Shown here piece after piece: positions 14,104 through 22,385 of a DNA stretch of 64,000 bases. Made by a program: the position numbers and the translations under genes. The DNA lies in assembly GCA_910585525.1 (NCBI GenBank), contig CAJUFR010000006.1:6834-70833 (forward strand). Direction: 5' to 3'. A model generated the notes under the pieces. The model was not told the origin of the DNA, made no database searches, and saw only the letters and a list, made by a program, of their open reading frames with translations. Within the stretch, counting starts at the first letter, position 1, and every line of letters starts with the position of its first letter. The stretch is from an uncultured Angelakisella sp. Its GTDB lineage: Bacteria > Bacillota > Clostridia > Oscillospirales > Ruminococcaceae.

Positions 14104-15243
14104 ATGAAAAAGTATCTTTCTGTCCTGCTGGCCGCCCTGATGGTGCTCGCCATCATGGCTGGCTGCGGCGGCAACGGTGGTTCCTCCACCCCCGCCCCTG
14201 CCCCCTCCGGTGACAACAGCACCCCCGCCCCCGAGGGCACCAAGGTCTGGAATGTCGCCAACATCGTCAACGGCAACCTGGGCGACAAGTCCTTCTTCGA
14301 CTCCTGCGAAGCCGGTCTGAAGAAGCTCCAGGACGACGGTCTCATCAAGTACAAGACCTTTGAACTGGGCGCCACCGACGCCGACCAGCCCAAGTGGGTC
14401 TCCACCCTGGACGAACTGTCCGCCGACGGCAGCTACGACCTCATCGTCTGCGGCACCTACCAGATGGACGCCTACCTGAACGAGTGCGCCGCCAAGTACC
14501 CCGACCAGAAGTACTTCATCTACGACGCCGAAGTGGCCCAGCCCAACGTGGCCAGCATCACCTTCAAGCAGAACGACCTGGGTTACCTGGTGGGTACCGC
14601 TGCCGCCCTCATGACCTCCTCCAGCATGGAGAAGATCAATTCCGAGAAGGTCATCGGCTTTGTCGGCGGCGAGGATGGCCCCGTCATCAACGACTTCCTG
14701 GTGGGCTTCATCCAGGGCGCCCAGGCTGCTGACCCCGAGGTGAAGATCGATAGCCAGTATGTCGGTAACTTCTACGACACCGGCCGCGGCAAGGAGATCG
14801 CCAACGTCATGGTCAACAACAAGTGCGACGTTATCTGGGGCGTTGCCGGCGGCGCCGGCAACGGGGCGGCTGAAGCCGCCGCCGAGCACAACGTCTGGTT
14901 CATCGGCGTTGACTCCGACCAGGAGGCCACCTTCTCCGCTTCCCAGCCCCAGATGGCCGCTGCGACCATCTTCTCCGGCCTGAAGAACTGCGGCGACGGC
15001 GTCATCTACATGCTGAACAAGCTGAACGACGGCACCATCGAGTGGGGCAAGACCACCCAGCTGGGTATCGCCGAGGGCGGCGTTGGCCTGACCAACGGCG
15101 GCAACTTCCAGAAGCTCCCCGACGACATCAAGAAGGCCCTGGACGATGTGGCCCCCAAGGTCACCTCCGGCGAGATCAAGGTGGACACCGCTTTCGACGA
15201 GTCCTTTGACGTTAAGGGTCTCCGTGATTCCGTCCGTCCCTAA
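14104..15243 (+). CDS. BMP-family ABC transporter substrate-binding lipoprotein
   Basis: A 379-residue lipoprotein of the BMP/Med/PnrA family, which captures purine nucleosides for uptake. The signal peptide ends in the lipobox IMAGC, so the Cys is lipidated and the protein sits on the outer face of the membrane. A Ser/Pro/Thr/Gly linker follows, then VWNVANIVNGNLGDKSFFDS, GFVGGEDGPVINDFLVGFIQGA and VIWGVAGGAGNG, typical of the family. An AAGGGAG site precedes the ATG. It is followed by a hairpin and then the ATPase and two permeases; nucleoside hydrolases downstream support the substrate. Confidence 0.93.
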   Translation: MKKYLSVLLAALMVLAIMAGCGGNGGSSTPAPAPSGDNSTPAPEGTKVWNVANIVNGNLGDKSFFDSCEAGLKKLQDDGLIKYKTFELGATDADQPKWVSTLDELSADGSYDLIVCGTYQMDAYLNECAAKYPDQKYFIYDAEVAQPNVASITFKQNDLGYLVGTAAALMTSSSMEKINSEKVIGFVGGEDGPVINDFLVGFIQGAQAADPEVKIDSQYVGNFYDTGRGKEIANVMVNNKCDVIWGVAGGAGNGAAEAAAEHNVWFIGVDSDQEATFSASQPQMAAATIFSGLKNCGDGVIYMLNKLNDGTIEWGKTTQLGIAEGGVGLTNGGNFQKLPDDIKKALDDVAPKVTSGEIKVDTAFDESFDVKGLRDSVRP

Positions 15244-15282
15244 ACACGGGCGGGGCGAATAATCCTTTGGCATGATCTGCAA

Positions 15283-15315
15283 GGGGGGAGCTGTAGCTGC
15301 GGCTCCCCCTTTTTA
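15283..15315 (+). terminator. Intra-operon terminator/attenuator
   Basis: A stem GGGGGAGC / GCTCCCCC followed by TTTTT between the binding protein and the ATPase. It probably lets the binding protein be made in excess over the membrane parts. Confidence 0.75.
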
Positions 15316-15347
15316 AAAATCACGACAGCTTGAGAGGAGGAAATCGT

Positions 15348-16907
15348 ATGGCGGATACCAATGTTGCCGTCTTGATGAAGGGCATCACCAAGGTCTATCC
15401 CAACGGCATCGCCGCCAACCAAGGGGTGGATTTCTCGGTAAAAAAGGGGGAGATCCACGCCCTGATGGGTGAGAACGGCGCGGGTAAATCCACCCTGATG
15501 AAGATGCTCTTCGGCCTGGAGCAGCCCACCGAAGGGGAGATCGTCATCAACGGGGAGAAGGTGAGCCTCACCTCCCCCACCGTGGCCATCTCCAAGGGCA
15601 TCGGCATGGTGCACCAGCACTTCATGCTGGTCCCCAGCCTGACGGTGGCGGAAAACATCGTGCTGGGGATGGAGCCCACCAAGGGGATGTTCATCAACTA
15701 CACCGAAGCGGTGCGCATCACCGAGGAGTTCTCCAAAAAGTATAACCTCCATGTGGAGCCCCACGCCAAGGTGATGGATATCCCCGTTGGCATGAAGCAG
15801 AAGGTGGAGATCCTCAAGGCCCTGGTGCGGGGCGCCAAGATCCTCATCCTGGACGAGCCCACCGCCGTCCTCACCAGCCAGGAGACCGCCGAACTGTTCA
15901 AGGAACTGATCCACTTTAAGGAGCAGGGACATACCATCATCTTCATCTCCCACAAGCTGAAGGAGATCAAGCAGATCACCGACCGCATGACCATCATGCG
16001 GGCCGGCAAGTCCATGGGCGTCTTTAACACCGCCGACGTGTCGGAGCAGGATATCTCCCGCCTGATGGTGGGCCGGGACGTGGTGCTGAAGGTAGAAAAG
16101 GAAAAGGCGCAGCCCACCGATACCGTCCTCAAGGTGGAGGACGTCCACTACGAAAACGAGTACGGCAAAAAGATGCTGAACGGCGTCTCCTTCTCGGTGC
16201 GCAAGGGGGAGATACTGGGCATCGCCGGTGTGGAGGGCAACGGCCAGCGGGAACTGGTGAGCATGCTCTTCGATATGGTCCCCCCCGATTCCGGCACCAT
16301 CACGGTGGAGGGACAGAACGTCACCGGGGCGGGACAGTCCCGCATCCGCAGCATGGGGGTCTCCCACATCCCGGAGGACCGGATGACCTACGGCGCCGCC
16401 GGCACCGCCTCCATCGAGGAGAACCTTATCTCCGACCGGTTCGACAAGCCGGCCTTCAACAAAGGCATCCTCTTTGACATGGACGCCATCCACAAGACCA
16501 GCGACCAGCTGATCCAGGACTACCTCATCCTCTGCCGCAGCGGCAAGCAGCAGGTGAAGATGCTCTCCGGCGGCAACATCCAGAAGGTGGTGGTGGCCCG
16601 GGAGTTCTCCTGCGACCCCAAGCTGATCATCGCCGACCAGCCCACCCGCGGCATCGACGTCGGCGCCACCGAGTTCATCCGCCGCAAGCTGGTGGAACTG
16701 AGCCGTGAGGGGGCCGCCGTGCTGCTGGTCTCCGCCGACCTCAACGAGGTGATGGAGCTTTCCGACAGCCTGATGGTATTCTGCGGCGGCGAGATCGTCG
16801 CCTACTTCGAGGACACCTCTACCCTGACCGACGAGGAGATGGGCGAATACATGCTTGGCCTCAAGCGTCAGTCCCCCGAGGAGATAAGGAGGGTCATCCA
16901 TGCATAA
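15348..16907 (+). CDS. Nucleoside ABC transporter ATPase, duplicated type
   Basis: A 519-residue double ATPase of the sugar/nucleoside importer class. Domain 1 has a full Walker A (GENGAGKST) and Walker B (LILDEP). Domain 2 has a degenerate P-loop (EGNGQRELV) but a good signature (LSGGNIQK) and IIADQPTRGID, the usual asymmetry of this class. It powers the import of nucleosides bound by the upstream lipoprotein. MADTN at 15348 is preceded by GAGGAGG. It overlaps the first permease gene by 8 bases. Confidence 0.94.
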   Translation: MADTNVAVLMKGITKVYPNGIAANQGVDFSVKKGEIHALMGENGAGKSTLMKMLFGLEQPTEGEIVINGEKVSLTSPTVAISKGIGMVHQHFMLVPSLTVAENIVLGMEPTKGMFINYTEAVRITEEFSKKYNLHVEPHAKVMDIPVGMKQKVEILKALVRGAKILILDEPTAVLTSQETAELFKELIHFKEQGHTIIFISHKLKEIKQITDRMTIMRAGKSMGVFNTADVSEQDISRLMVGRDVVLKVEKEKAQPTDTVLKVEDVHYENEYGKKMLNGVSFSVRKGEILGIAGVEGNGQRELVSMLFDMVPPDSGTITVEGQNVTGAGQSRIRSMGVSHIPEDRMTYGAAGTASIEENLISDRFDKPAFNKGILFDMDAIHKTSDQLIQDYLILCRSGKQQVKMLSGGNIQKVVVAREFSCDPKLIIADQPTRGIDVGATEFIRRKLVELSREGAAVLLVSADLNEVMELSDSLMVFCGGEIVAYFEDTSTLTDEEMGEYMLGLKRQSPEEIRRVIHA

Positions 16908-17991
16908 GAATCTGAAATTCGAGATCGTCCGCGGGGCCGCCTCCATCCTGCTGGCCCTGGCGGTGGCCATGATCTTTATCTTCATCATCAGCGACGTCCC
17001 CTTCGAGGCGCTGTATAACCTCATCATCGGGCCGTTCACCAAACTCCGGTACCTCTGGATCATCCTGGAGCGGATGATCCCCATCATCTTCACCGGCCTT
17101 GGCGTCTGCGTCATGTTCCAGGCCAACCAGTTCAACCTGGCGGGGGAGGGCACCCTCTTCTTCGGCGGCCTGGTGGCGGCGGCGGTGGCCATCTACCTGC
17201 CCATGCCCCCCGTCCTCCATGTCATCGTGGCTATCGTCATCGCCTCAGTGGTGGCTGCGGCTACCATGCTCATCCCCGCCCTCCTCAAGACCAAGCTGGG
17301 GGCCAGCGAGATGGTCTCCTCCCTGATGCTCAACTACATCCTGCTCCAGCTGGGGGTCTACATCCTCAACTGGCATATGGCGGACCGGACCCAGGGCGCC
17401 ACCATGTCCCACCAGTTCCTGGACACCGCCCGCATCCCCATCCTGGTGCAGCGCAGCAACCTCAGCTGGGGCATCGTCATCGCCCTGATCATGACGGTAC
17501 TGGTCTACCTGTTCATGTACCGCACCAAGTGGGGCTACGCCATCCGCATGGTGGGCCAGAACCAGAGTTTTGCCAAATACTCCGGCATCAAGGTGGCCGC
17601 CACCATCATCCTCTGCCAGGTCATCGGCGGCCTGCTCTCCGGCATGGGTGGCGCCGTGGAGATCCTGGGCTACTTTGACCGCTTCAAGTGGCGGCAGCTG
17701 CCCGGCTACGGCTGGGACGGCGTCACCATCGCCATCCTTGCCAAGAACAACCCCCTCTTCATCCCCCTGGCCGCCTTCTTCATGTCCTACCTCAAGCAGG
17801 GCTGCAACCTGATGCAGCTGAACACCGACGTCCCCGCCGAGATGCTGAGCATCATCCAGGCGGTGATCTTCCTGTTCTTTGCCGCCGAGCAGTTCCTGAG
17901 CAAGTACCGCCAGAAGCTGGTGGTCAAGAGCGCCAAGGAGGAGATCGCGGAAAAGAAAGCCGCGGGCGAGCAGAAAGGAGCTGAGGCGTAA
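16900..17991 (+). CDS. Nucleoside ABC transporter permease 1
   Basis: A 363-residue membrane subunit of the BPD_transp_2 family, with about ten hydrophobic helices beginning IVRGAASILLALAVAMIFIF. The conserved cytoplasmic loops GVCVMFQANQFNLAGEG and YSGIKVAATIILCQVIGGLLSGMGG are typical of nucleoside permeases (YufP-like). The basic, Lys/Glu-rich tail is cytoplasmic. It overlaps the ATPase gene and shares one base with the second permease, so the three are translated together and form the membrane channel. Confidence 0.93.
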   Translation: MHKNLKFEIVRGAASILLALAVAMIFIFIISDVPFEALYNLIIGPFTKLRYLWIILERMIPIIFTGLGVCVMFQANQFNLAGEGTLFFGGLVAAAVAIYLPMPPVLHVIVAIVIASVVAAATMLIPALLKTKLGASEMVSSLMLNYILLQLGVYILNWHMADRTQGATMSHQFLDTARIPILVQRSNLSWGIVIALIMTVLVYLFMYRTKWGYAIRMVGQNQSFAKYSGIKVAATIILCQVIGGLLSGMGGAVEILGYFDRFKWRQLPGYGWDGVTIAILAKNNPLFIPLAAFFMSYLKQGCNLMQLNTDVPAEMLSIIQAVIFLFFAAEQFLSKYRQKLVVKSAKEEIAEKKAAGEQKGAEA

Positions 17992-18917
17992 TGTTACAAA
18001 GCATCATCGGCATCATCTTTTCCGAAGCCTTCGTCTTTTCCATCTTCCGCATCACCACCCCCATCCTCTTCGCCGCCCTGGCGGCGGTGGTGGCCGACCG
18101 GGCCGGGGTGACCAACATCGGTCTTGAGGGTATCATGATGATCTCCGCCCTCACCGGCGTCATCTTCTCCGCCTGGACCCAGAGCGCCTGGATCGGCCTG
18201 CTCTGCGCCATCCTGCTGGGGATGCTCACCGCCCTGATGATCGGCTTCTTCGCCCTGAAGCTGAAGACCGATATCATCCTGGCCGGTATCGCTGTCAACA
18301 TGCTGGGCAACGGCGGCACGGTGTTCTTCATGTACCTGGCCTCCGGTGACCGTGGCTACTCCGCCAACCTGGCCAGCAAGGTGATGCCCACCGTCAACAT
18401 CCCTGTTTTGCAGGATATCCCGGTGCTGGGGGGCATCCTCTCCGGCCACAACATCCTCACCTACCTGGCCTTCATCTTTGTGGCGCTGGTGTGGGTGCTG
18501 CTGTACAAGACCCCCATGGGCCTCCAGATCCGGGCCGTGGGCGAGAGCCCCAATGCCGCCGACTCGGTGGGCGTCAGCGTCAACCGCATCAAGTACATCG
18601 CCCTGGGCATCTCCGGGGCGCTGGCGGGGATGGGCGGCGCCTTCATGTCCATGGGCTACATGTCCAGCTTCAACACCAACATGACCGCCGGCCGCGGCTT
18701 CATCGCCCTGGCCGCCGAGGCCATGGGCCGGGGGGAACCCATCGGAACGATGCTCACCTCCCTGCTGTTCGGCTTCGCCGACGCCCTGGCCAACAACATG
18801 CAGAGCCTGGGCCTGCCTCAGGAGTTGGTAGCCATGACCCCCTATGTCTTTACCGTGGTGGGCCTGGCCGTCTACGCCGCCAGCACCCTCAAAAAGAGCC
18901 GGAAGAAGCTGGAGTGA
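17991..18917 (+). CDS. Nucleoside ABC transporter permease 2
   Basis: A 308-residue partner permease (YufQ-like, BPD_transp_2). It has about nine helices and the motifs AAVVADRAGVTNIGLEGIMM and SVGVSVNRIKYIALGISGALAGMGGAF. It pairs with permease 1 in the importer. Last gene of the transporter operon; its ATG overlaps the previous stop by one base. The stretch after its stop holds a dyad that I read as a regulator site for the next operon rather than only as a terminator. Confidence 0.93.
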   Translation: MLQSIIGIIFSEAFVFSIFRITTPILFAALAAVVADRAGVTNIGLEGIMMISALTGVIFSAWTQSAWIGLLCAILLGMLTALMIGFFALKLKTDIILAGIAVNMLGNGGTVFFMYLASGDRGYSANLASKVMPTVNIPVLQDIPVLGGILSGHNILTYLAFIFVALVWVLLYKTPMGLQIRAVGESPNAADSVGVSVNRIKYIALGISGALAGMGGAFMSMGYMSSFNTNMTAGRGFIALAAEAMGRGEPIGTMLTSLLFGFADALANNMQSLGLPQELVAMTPYVFTVVGLAVYAASTLKKSRKKLE

Positions 18918-18957
18918 TCCTCCGCTTCCATCATACCGCATAAGGACCGGAGGGGAT

Positions 18958-18999
18958 ATGAGATTTCTCATATCCCCCGGCCGTTTTCCGGGGTATGAT
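18958..18999 (+). promoter_or_regulatory. Crp/Fnr-type box and -10 of the Imm51/nucleoside hydrolase operon
   Basis: TGAGA-TT-TCTCA (18959-18970), within a longer dyad GGGGATATGAG / CTCATATCCCC, followed after 23 bases by TATGAT (18994-18999) without a clear -35. The dyad centre falls about 41.5 bases before the predicted start, the class II activator position. The same box and spacing occur upstream of the DUF606 pair. Confidence 0.6.
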
Positions 19000-19031
19000 A
19001 AGGTATCCGATGTGAAAGGACGTGTCCAAAT

Positions 19032-19382
19032 ATGGATATGGATCTCAGACAAACGATCGCCCCCTTCTCCTGGGCAGACCTTCCCTCCGGCGCATCTTCT
19101 GTATCTCTTGATGTGGGGAACTATCTCCAGGAGGTTTTTGACACCCGGGCCGAGGAAGGCTTTCTGGGAAATGGCTACGACTGGGAGAGCCTGGCCCAGG
19201 TCTTTCTTGCCGAGCGGTGCCCTCAGCTGGAGGGCGAGATCAACTTCGACCCGGAGGCGAGTACCTTCTGCGTCTACTCCAAAAACAAAGAGGCGCTGCG
19301 GGATTTTATCCTCCGCTTCAAGGCCGCCTGTGAGGACCGGGCGCTGATCCTGGACCTGTTCCGGCGGGCCGAGCTGGACTAA
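19032..19382 (+). CDS. Imm51-like protein
   Basis: A 116-residue acidic protein whose GFLGNGYDWESLAQVFL, FDPEASTFCVYS and FILRFKAACED follow the pattern of immunity protein 51. Imm51 members often protect against polymorphic toxins, but many occur alone. Here the gene opens the operon with two nucleoside hydrolases, 16 bases before the first, and no toxin gene is near. The link to nucleoside metabolism is therefore interesting: a housekeeping role or protection from a nucleoside/NAD-attacking toxin are both guesses. GAAAGGA precedes the ATG. Confidence 0.7.
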   Translation: MDMDLRQTIAPFSWADLPSGASSVSLDVGNYLQEVFDTRAEEGFLGNGYDWESLAQVFLAERCPQLEGEINFDPEASTFCVYSKNKEALRDFILRFKAACEDRALILDLFRRAELD

Positions 19383-19398
19383 AGAAAGGAACGATACC

Positions 19399-20340
19399 AT
19401 GACAAGACCCATCCCCGTCATCCTGGACGGCGACCCCGGCCACGACGACGCCATCGCCTGGGTACTGGCAAAGGCCAGCACCTGCCTGAAGATACTGGCT
19501 GTCACCTCGGTGTGCGGCAACCAGGTCATCGAAAAGACCACCTACAACGCCCAGCGCATCATGGCCCTCATCGGGCTGGACGTCCCTGTTGCCAAGGGGG
19601 ATCCCCGGCCCATCATCGCCGAGCCCATCATCGCCCCGGTGGTCCACGGCCAGTCCGGCCTGGACGGCCCCGCCCTGCCGGAGCCCAAGACCCAGCTGAG
19701 CCCCCTTTCCGCCGTGGAACTCATGGCCCAGGCCATCGCTGACAGCGAGGAGCCCGTCACCCTGATCCCCACCGGCCCCCTGACCAACGTGGCCAAGCTG
19801 CTGCTGGCCTACCCGGACCTGAAGCCCAAGATCGCCCAGATCTCCCTGATGGGGGGCGGCGTCAAGATGGGCAACTGGACCCCCGCCGCCGAGTTCAATA
19901 TCCTGGTGGACCCGGAGGCCGCCCGGCTGGTGTTCCGCTCCGGCATCCCCATCATCATGGCGGGGCTGGACGTCACCGAAAAGGCCCTGGTCTGCCCCGA
20001 GGACTTCCAGCGCATCCGGGCCGTGGGCAACCAGGTGGCGGTAACGGTGGCCGACTGGCTGGAGTTCTTCTACCAGTTCCACAAGACCATGGACTACCCC
20101 GGCGCCCCCATCCACGACGCCGTGGCGGTGGCGGCGCTGGTGAAGCCGGAGATACTCACCATGCAGGAGATGTATGTGGATGTAGAGGTCTCCGGCGACT
20201 ACTGCACGGGCTGCACCGTTGGGGACTGGTTCGGCACCAGCGGCAAAAAGCCCAACGTCAAGGTGCTGCTGGACATCGACCGGGAGGCCTTTGTGGACCT
20301 GCTGGTGGATGCGGTCAAGACCTACGGGGAGGTGGAGTAA
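19399..20340 (+). CDS. Inosine-uridine preferring nucleoside hydrolase 1
   Basis: A 313-residue calcium-dependent nucleoside hydrolase (RihA/RihB/RihC family), which splits ribonucleosides into base and ribose. The signature opening LDGDPGHDDAIAWVLA gives the calcium-binding Asp cluster. FNILVDPEAA and the distal APIHDAVAVAAL with its conserved HD complete the site. AAGGAACG precedes the ATG. It is directly joined to the second hydrolase (stop and start adjacent) and downstream of the nucleoside importer. Confidence 0.95.
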   Translation: MTRPIPVILDGDPGHDDAIAWVLAKASTCLKILAVTSVCGNQVIEKTTYNAQRIMALIGLDVPVAKGDPRPIIAEPIIAPVVHGQSGLDGPALPEPKTQLSPLSAVELMAQAIADSEEPVTLIPTGPLTNVAKLLLAYPDLKPKIAQISLMGGGVKMGNWTPAAEFNILVDPEAARLVFRSGIPIIMAGLDVTEKALVCPEDFQRIRAVGNQVAVTVADWLEFFYQFHKTMDYPGAPIHDAVAVAALVKPEILTMQEMYVDVEVSGDYCTGCTVGDWFGTSGKKPNVKVLLDIDREAFVDLLVDAVKTYGEVE

Positions 20341-21267
20341 ATGAGCGAGAAGAAGATACCGGTCATCATCGACTGTGACCCGGGCTGCGACGACACCGCC
20401 GCCCTGCTGCTGGCCTTCCGCTGCCCGGAGTTTGACATCCGGGCCGTTACCACCGTGTCCGGCAACGTCTCCCTGGATAAGACCACCTACAACGCCCTTC
20501 GGGTCACCGAGGCCATCGGTTCCGACGTCCGGGTCTGTCCCGGGGCGGACCGTCCCATGTTCCGGGACGCGGTCTACGCCCCCCACGTCCACGGGGAGGA
20601 CGGCCTGCTGGGCATCCCCCTCCCCGCCCCCCAAAAGAAGGCTTCCTTCTATAAGGCCTGGGACTTCATCTATGAGGAAGCGGTGGCCCAGAAGGGGGAA
20701 CTGGAGATCATCGCCGTGGGGCCCCTCACCAACCTGAGCATCGCCCTGGGCAAGTACAACGACCTGGCGGGACTCATCAAACGGATCGTCATTATGGGCG
20801 GGGCCGCCCAGGGGGGCAACGTCACCCCCTGCGCCGAGTTCAACATCTACGTTGACCCGGAGGCCGCCAGCATGGTGTTCCGCTCCGGCATCCCCCTCTG
20901 CGTCTGCGGCCTGGACGTGACCCTCAAGGCCTACCTCACCGCCCAGGAGATCAAGAACATCAAGGCCCTGGGCACCCCCCAGGCGGAACTCTTCGCCGGG
21001 GTCACCCAGGAGAACTGCGAGAAACGCTTCTGCCCGGCGGGGGCCCCCCTCCACGACCCGGCGGCGGTGCTGTTTGCCGCCGACAGCAGCTACTTCACCG
21101 TCCAGCGGTGCTGGATGGGGGTGGAGACCAAGGGGACCATCACCCTGGGCAAAACGGTGACCGATTGCTGGTCCGACGCCCAGAAGGAGCCCAATGTGGA
21201 CCTGGTGCTGGACGTGGACCGGGAGCGGTTCGCAGCCAGGGTGAAGGAACTGATGGGGAAGTATTGA
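20341..21267 (+). CDS. Inosine-uridine preferring nucleoside hydrolase 2
   Basis: A 308-residue paralogue of the preceding gene. It begins IDCDPGCDDTAALLLAF: the calcium Asp residues are kept, while the common His after PG is Cys. FNIYVDPEAASMVF and APLHDPAAVLFA give the remaining active-site parts. Two differing hydrolases in one operon suggest complementary purine and pyrimidine nucleoside use. Its ATG begins right after the previous stop. It ends at a strong terminator. Confidence 0.94.
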   Translation: MSEKKIPVIIDCDPGCDDTAALLLAFRCPEFDIRAVTTVSGNVSLDKTTYNALRVTEAIGSDVRVCPGADRPMFRDAVYAPHVHGEDGLLGIPLPAPQKKASFYKAWDFIYEEAVAQKGELEIIAVGPLTNLSIALGKYNDLAGLIKRIVIMGGAAQGGNVTPCAEFNIYVDPEAASMVFRSGIPLCVCGLDVTLKAYLTAQEIKNIKALGTPQAELFAGVTQENCEKRFCPAGAPLHDPAAVLFAADSSYFTVQRCWMGVETKGTITLGKTVTDCWSDAQKEPNVDLVLDVDRERFAARVKELMGKY

Positions 21268-21288
21268 TCCCCCTGTCAACAGCATAAA

Positions 21289-21325
21289 GCGGCCCCCGGC
21301 AAAAGCTGCCAGGGGGCCGTTTTCC
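21289..21325. terminator. Bidirectional terminator
   Basis: A GC stem (CGGCCCCC / GGGGGCCG) flanked by AAAG and TTTT, between the converging hydrolase and DUF606 operons. Confidence 0.8.
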
Positions 21326-21393
21326 TGCACAAAAACAGAAGGGCCGGCATGGGAAAGGGAGGTCCACACCGGCCCTTCTGTTGGGAAAGGGCG

Positions 21394-21864
21394 CTATTTC
21401 GTTTCCGCCGGCTGGGGCTGCTCCGGCTCTGGCTGGGGCTTGCTGGCGCCGGCCCACCATACTCCCGCGCAGACCAGGCAGAGACCCAGCAGTTCCCGCA
21501 GGCCCACCCGGCCGGAGAGGGTGTCCATGACGAACCCGGCCAGCAGCTGCCCCGCCAGCACCACAATGGCGGACACCGCCACCGGCACCTTCTCCATCCC
21601 CTTGATGGTGAGGATCATAGCGATAAGCCCAAAGAGACCCCCCAGGTAGTAGACCAGGGGTATCTGGCCCAGGTAGACCGGCTGCACCAGGTGCCGCTCC
21701 CCCAGCAGCAGCGACAGGGCGAAGGCCAGGGCGGTGCCCTCCAGGTAGTTGATGAGGGTGCCGTTGGCCATCCCCAGCACCTGCTTGGCACGGACGTTCA
21801 CCATCTTGTTGATGATGTTAAGGCCCCCGTTAAGGAAGGCCACCAGGATCACGAACGGTATCAT
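21394..21864 (-). CDS. DUF606 (YdcZ-like) DMT-type transporter half, 1
   Basis: A 156-residue membrane protein with five helices. The DUF606/YdcZ family belongs to the drug/metabolite transporter superfamily, and such half-length members usually work as a heterodimer encoded by paired genes. Typical segments are FVILVAFLNGGLNIINKMVN, IPLVYYLGGLFGLIAMILT and SAIVVLAGQLLAGFVMD. The ATG at 21862 has AAGGGGG 8 bases upstream and is preferred to a GTG nine bases earlier. The tail is Pro/Glu-rich. The second half-gene lies 13 bases upstream. Confidence 0.85.
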   Translation of the reverse strand: MIPFVILVAFLNGGLNIINKMVNVRAKQVLGMANGTLINYLEGTALAFALSLLLGERHLVQPVYLGQIPLVYYLGGLFGLIAMILTIKGMEKVPVAVSAIVVLAGQLLAGFVMDTLSGRVGLRELLGLCLVCAGVWWAGASKPQPEPEQPQPAETK

Positions 21865-21877
21865 CTTCCCCACCCCC

Positions 21878-22303
21878 TTACCAAAGCATCAGGCCCAGGC
21901 CGGCCAGGATCAGGAGGTAAGGCGGCAGCCTTCTCCAACTCCACCGCACCACCGGGACCCCGAACATGCCGTAATGGTCCACCAGGGCGGAGGCCGCCAT
22001 CTGGCCGAACACCGACACCGCCATGGTCAGCGCCGCCCCCACCCGGTTGGCGCAGAAGCTGCTGCTGGTGACCAGGGCCACCCCCATGATGCCCACAAAG
22101 TAGACGTAAAGGGGGGCGCCCCCCAGGCGTATTTTACCGCCGCCCCGGATGAAGATGTGCAGAAGCAGCAGCACCGCCCCGATGGCGTGGACAAAGAAAC
22201 AGACCTCCAGCAGGGAGAGGTGGTCGGCCAGGATGCCGTCGATGCTCACCATCAGCCCCTGGCAGGCGCCTCCCAAAAGCAACAAAAGATAACTCGTATC
22301 CAT
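21878..22303 (-). CDS. DUF606 (YdcZ-like) DMT-type transporter half, 2
   Basis: The 141-residue partner of the previous entry, with the same five-helix plan (LLLLLGGACQGLMVSIDGIL, YVYFVGIMGVALVTSSSF, SVFGQMAASALVDHYGMFG). It is first in a two-gene operon whose upstream region carries a Crp/Fnr-type box and a TATCAT -10 at activator spacing. Placement between nucleoside hydrolases and a YeiL-type regulator suggests export or import of a base, ribose or nucleoside. The substrate is inference. Confidence 0.85.
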   Translation of the reverse strand: MDTSYLLLLLGGACQGLMVSIDGILADHLSLLEVCFFVHAIGAVLLLLHIFIRGGGKIRLGGAPLYVYFVGIMGVALVTSSSFCANRVGAALTMAVSVFGQMAASALVDHYGMFGVPVVRWSWRRLPPYLLILAGLGLMLW

Positions 22304-22328
22304 CCCCTCTTTTCTTTTTGCTGGAACT

Positions 22329-22369
22329 ATGATACGATAGGAGAGGATAAAAAACTATGAGAATTCTCA
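22329..22369 (-). promoter_or_regulatory. Crp/Fnr-type box and -10 of the DUF606 operon
   Basis: TGAGA-AT-TCTCA (22358-22369) followed on the minus strand after 23 bases by TATCAT (22329-22334). The spacing is the same to the base as at the nucleoside hydrolase promoter. The box also lies 16 bases before the start of the regulator gene on the other strand, so it could block or tune that gene. Confidence 0.6.
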
Positions 22370-22385
22370 CACAGGAGGCAGACAG

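Noticed and set aside
18947..18980. A simple terminator after the nucleoside transporter operon
   Set aside because: It can fold, but no T run follows directly, and its core recurs at 22358-22369 at the same distance from a -10, which fits an operator better. A double role remains possible.
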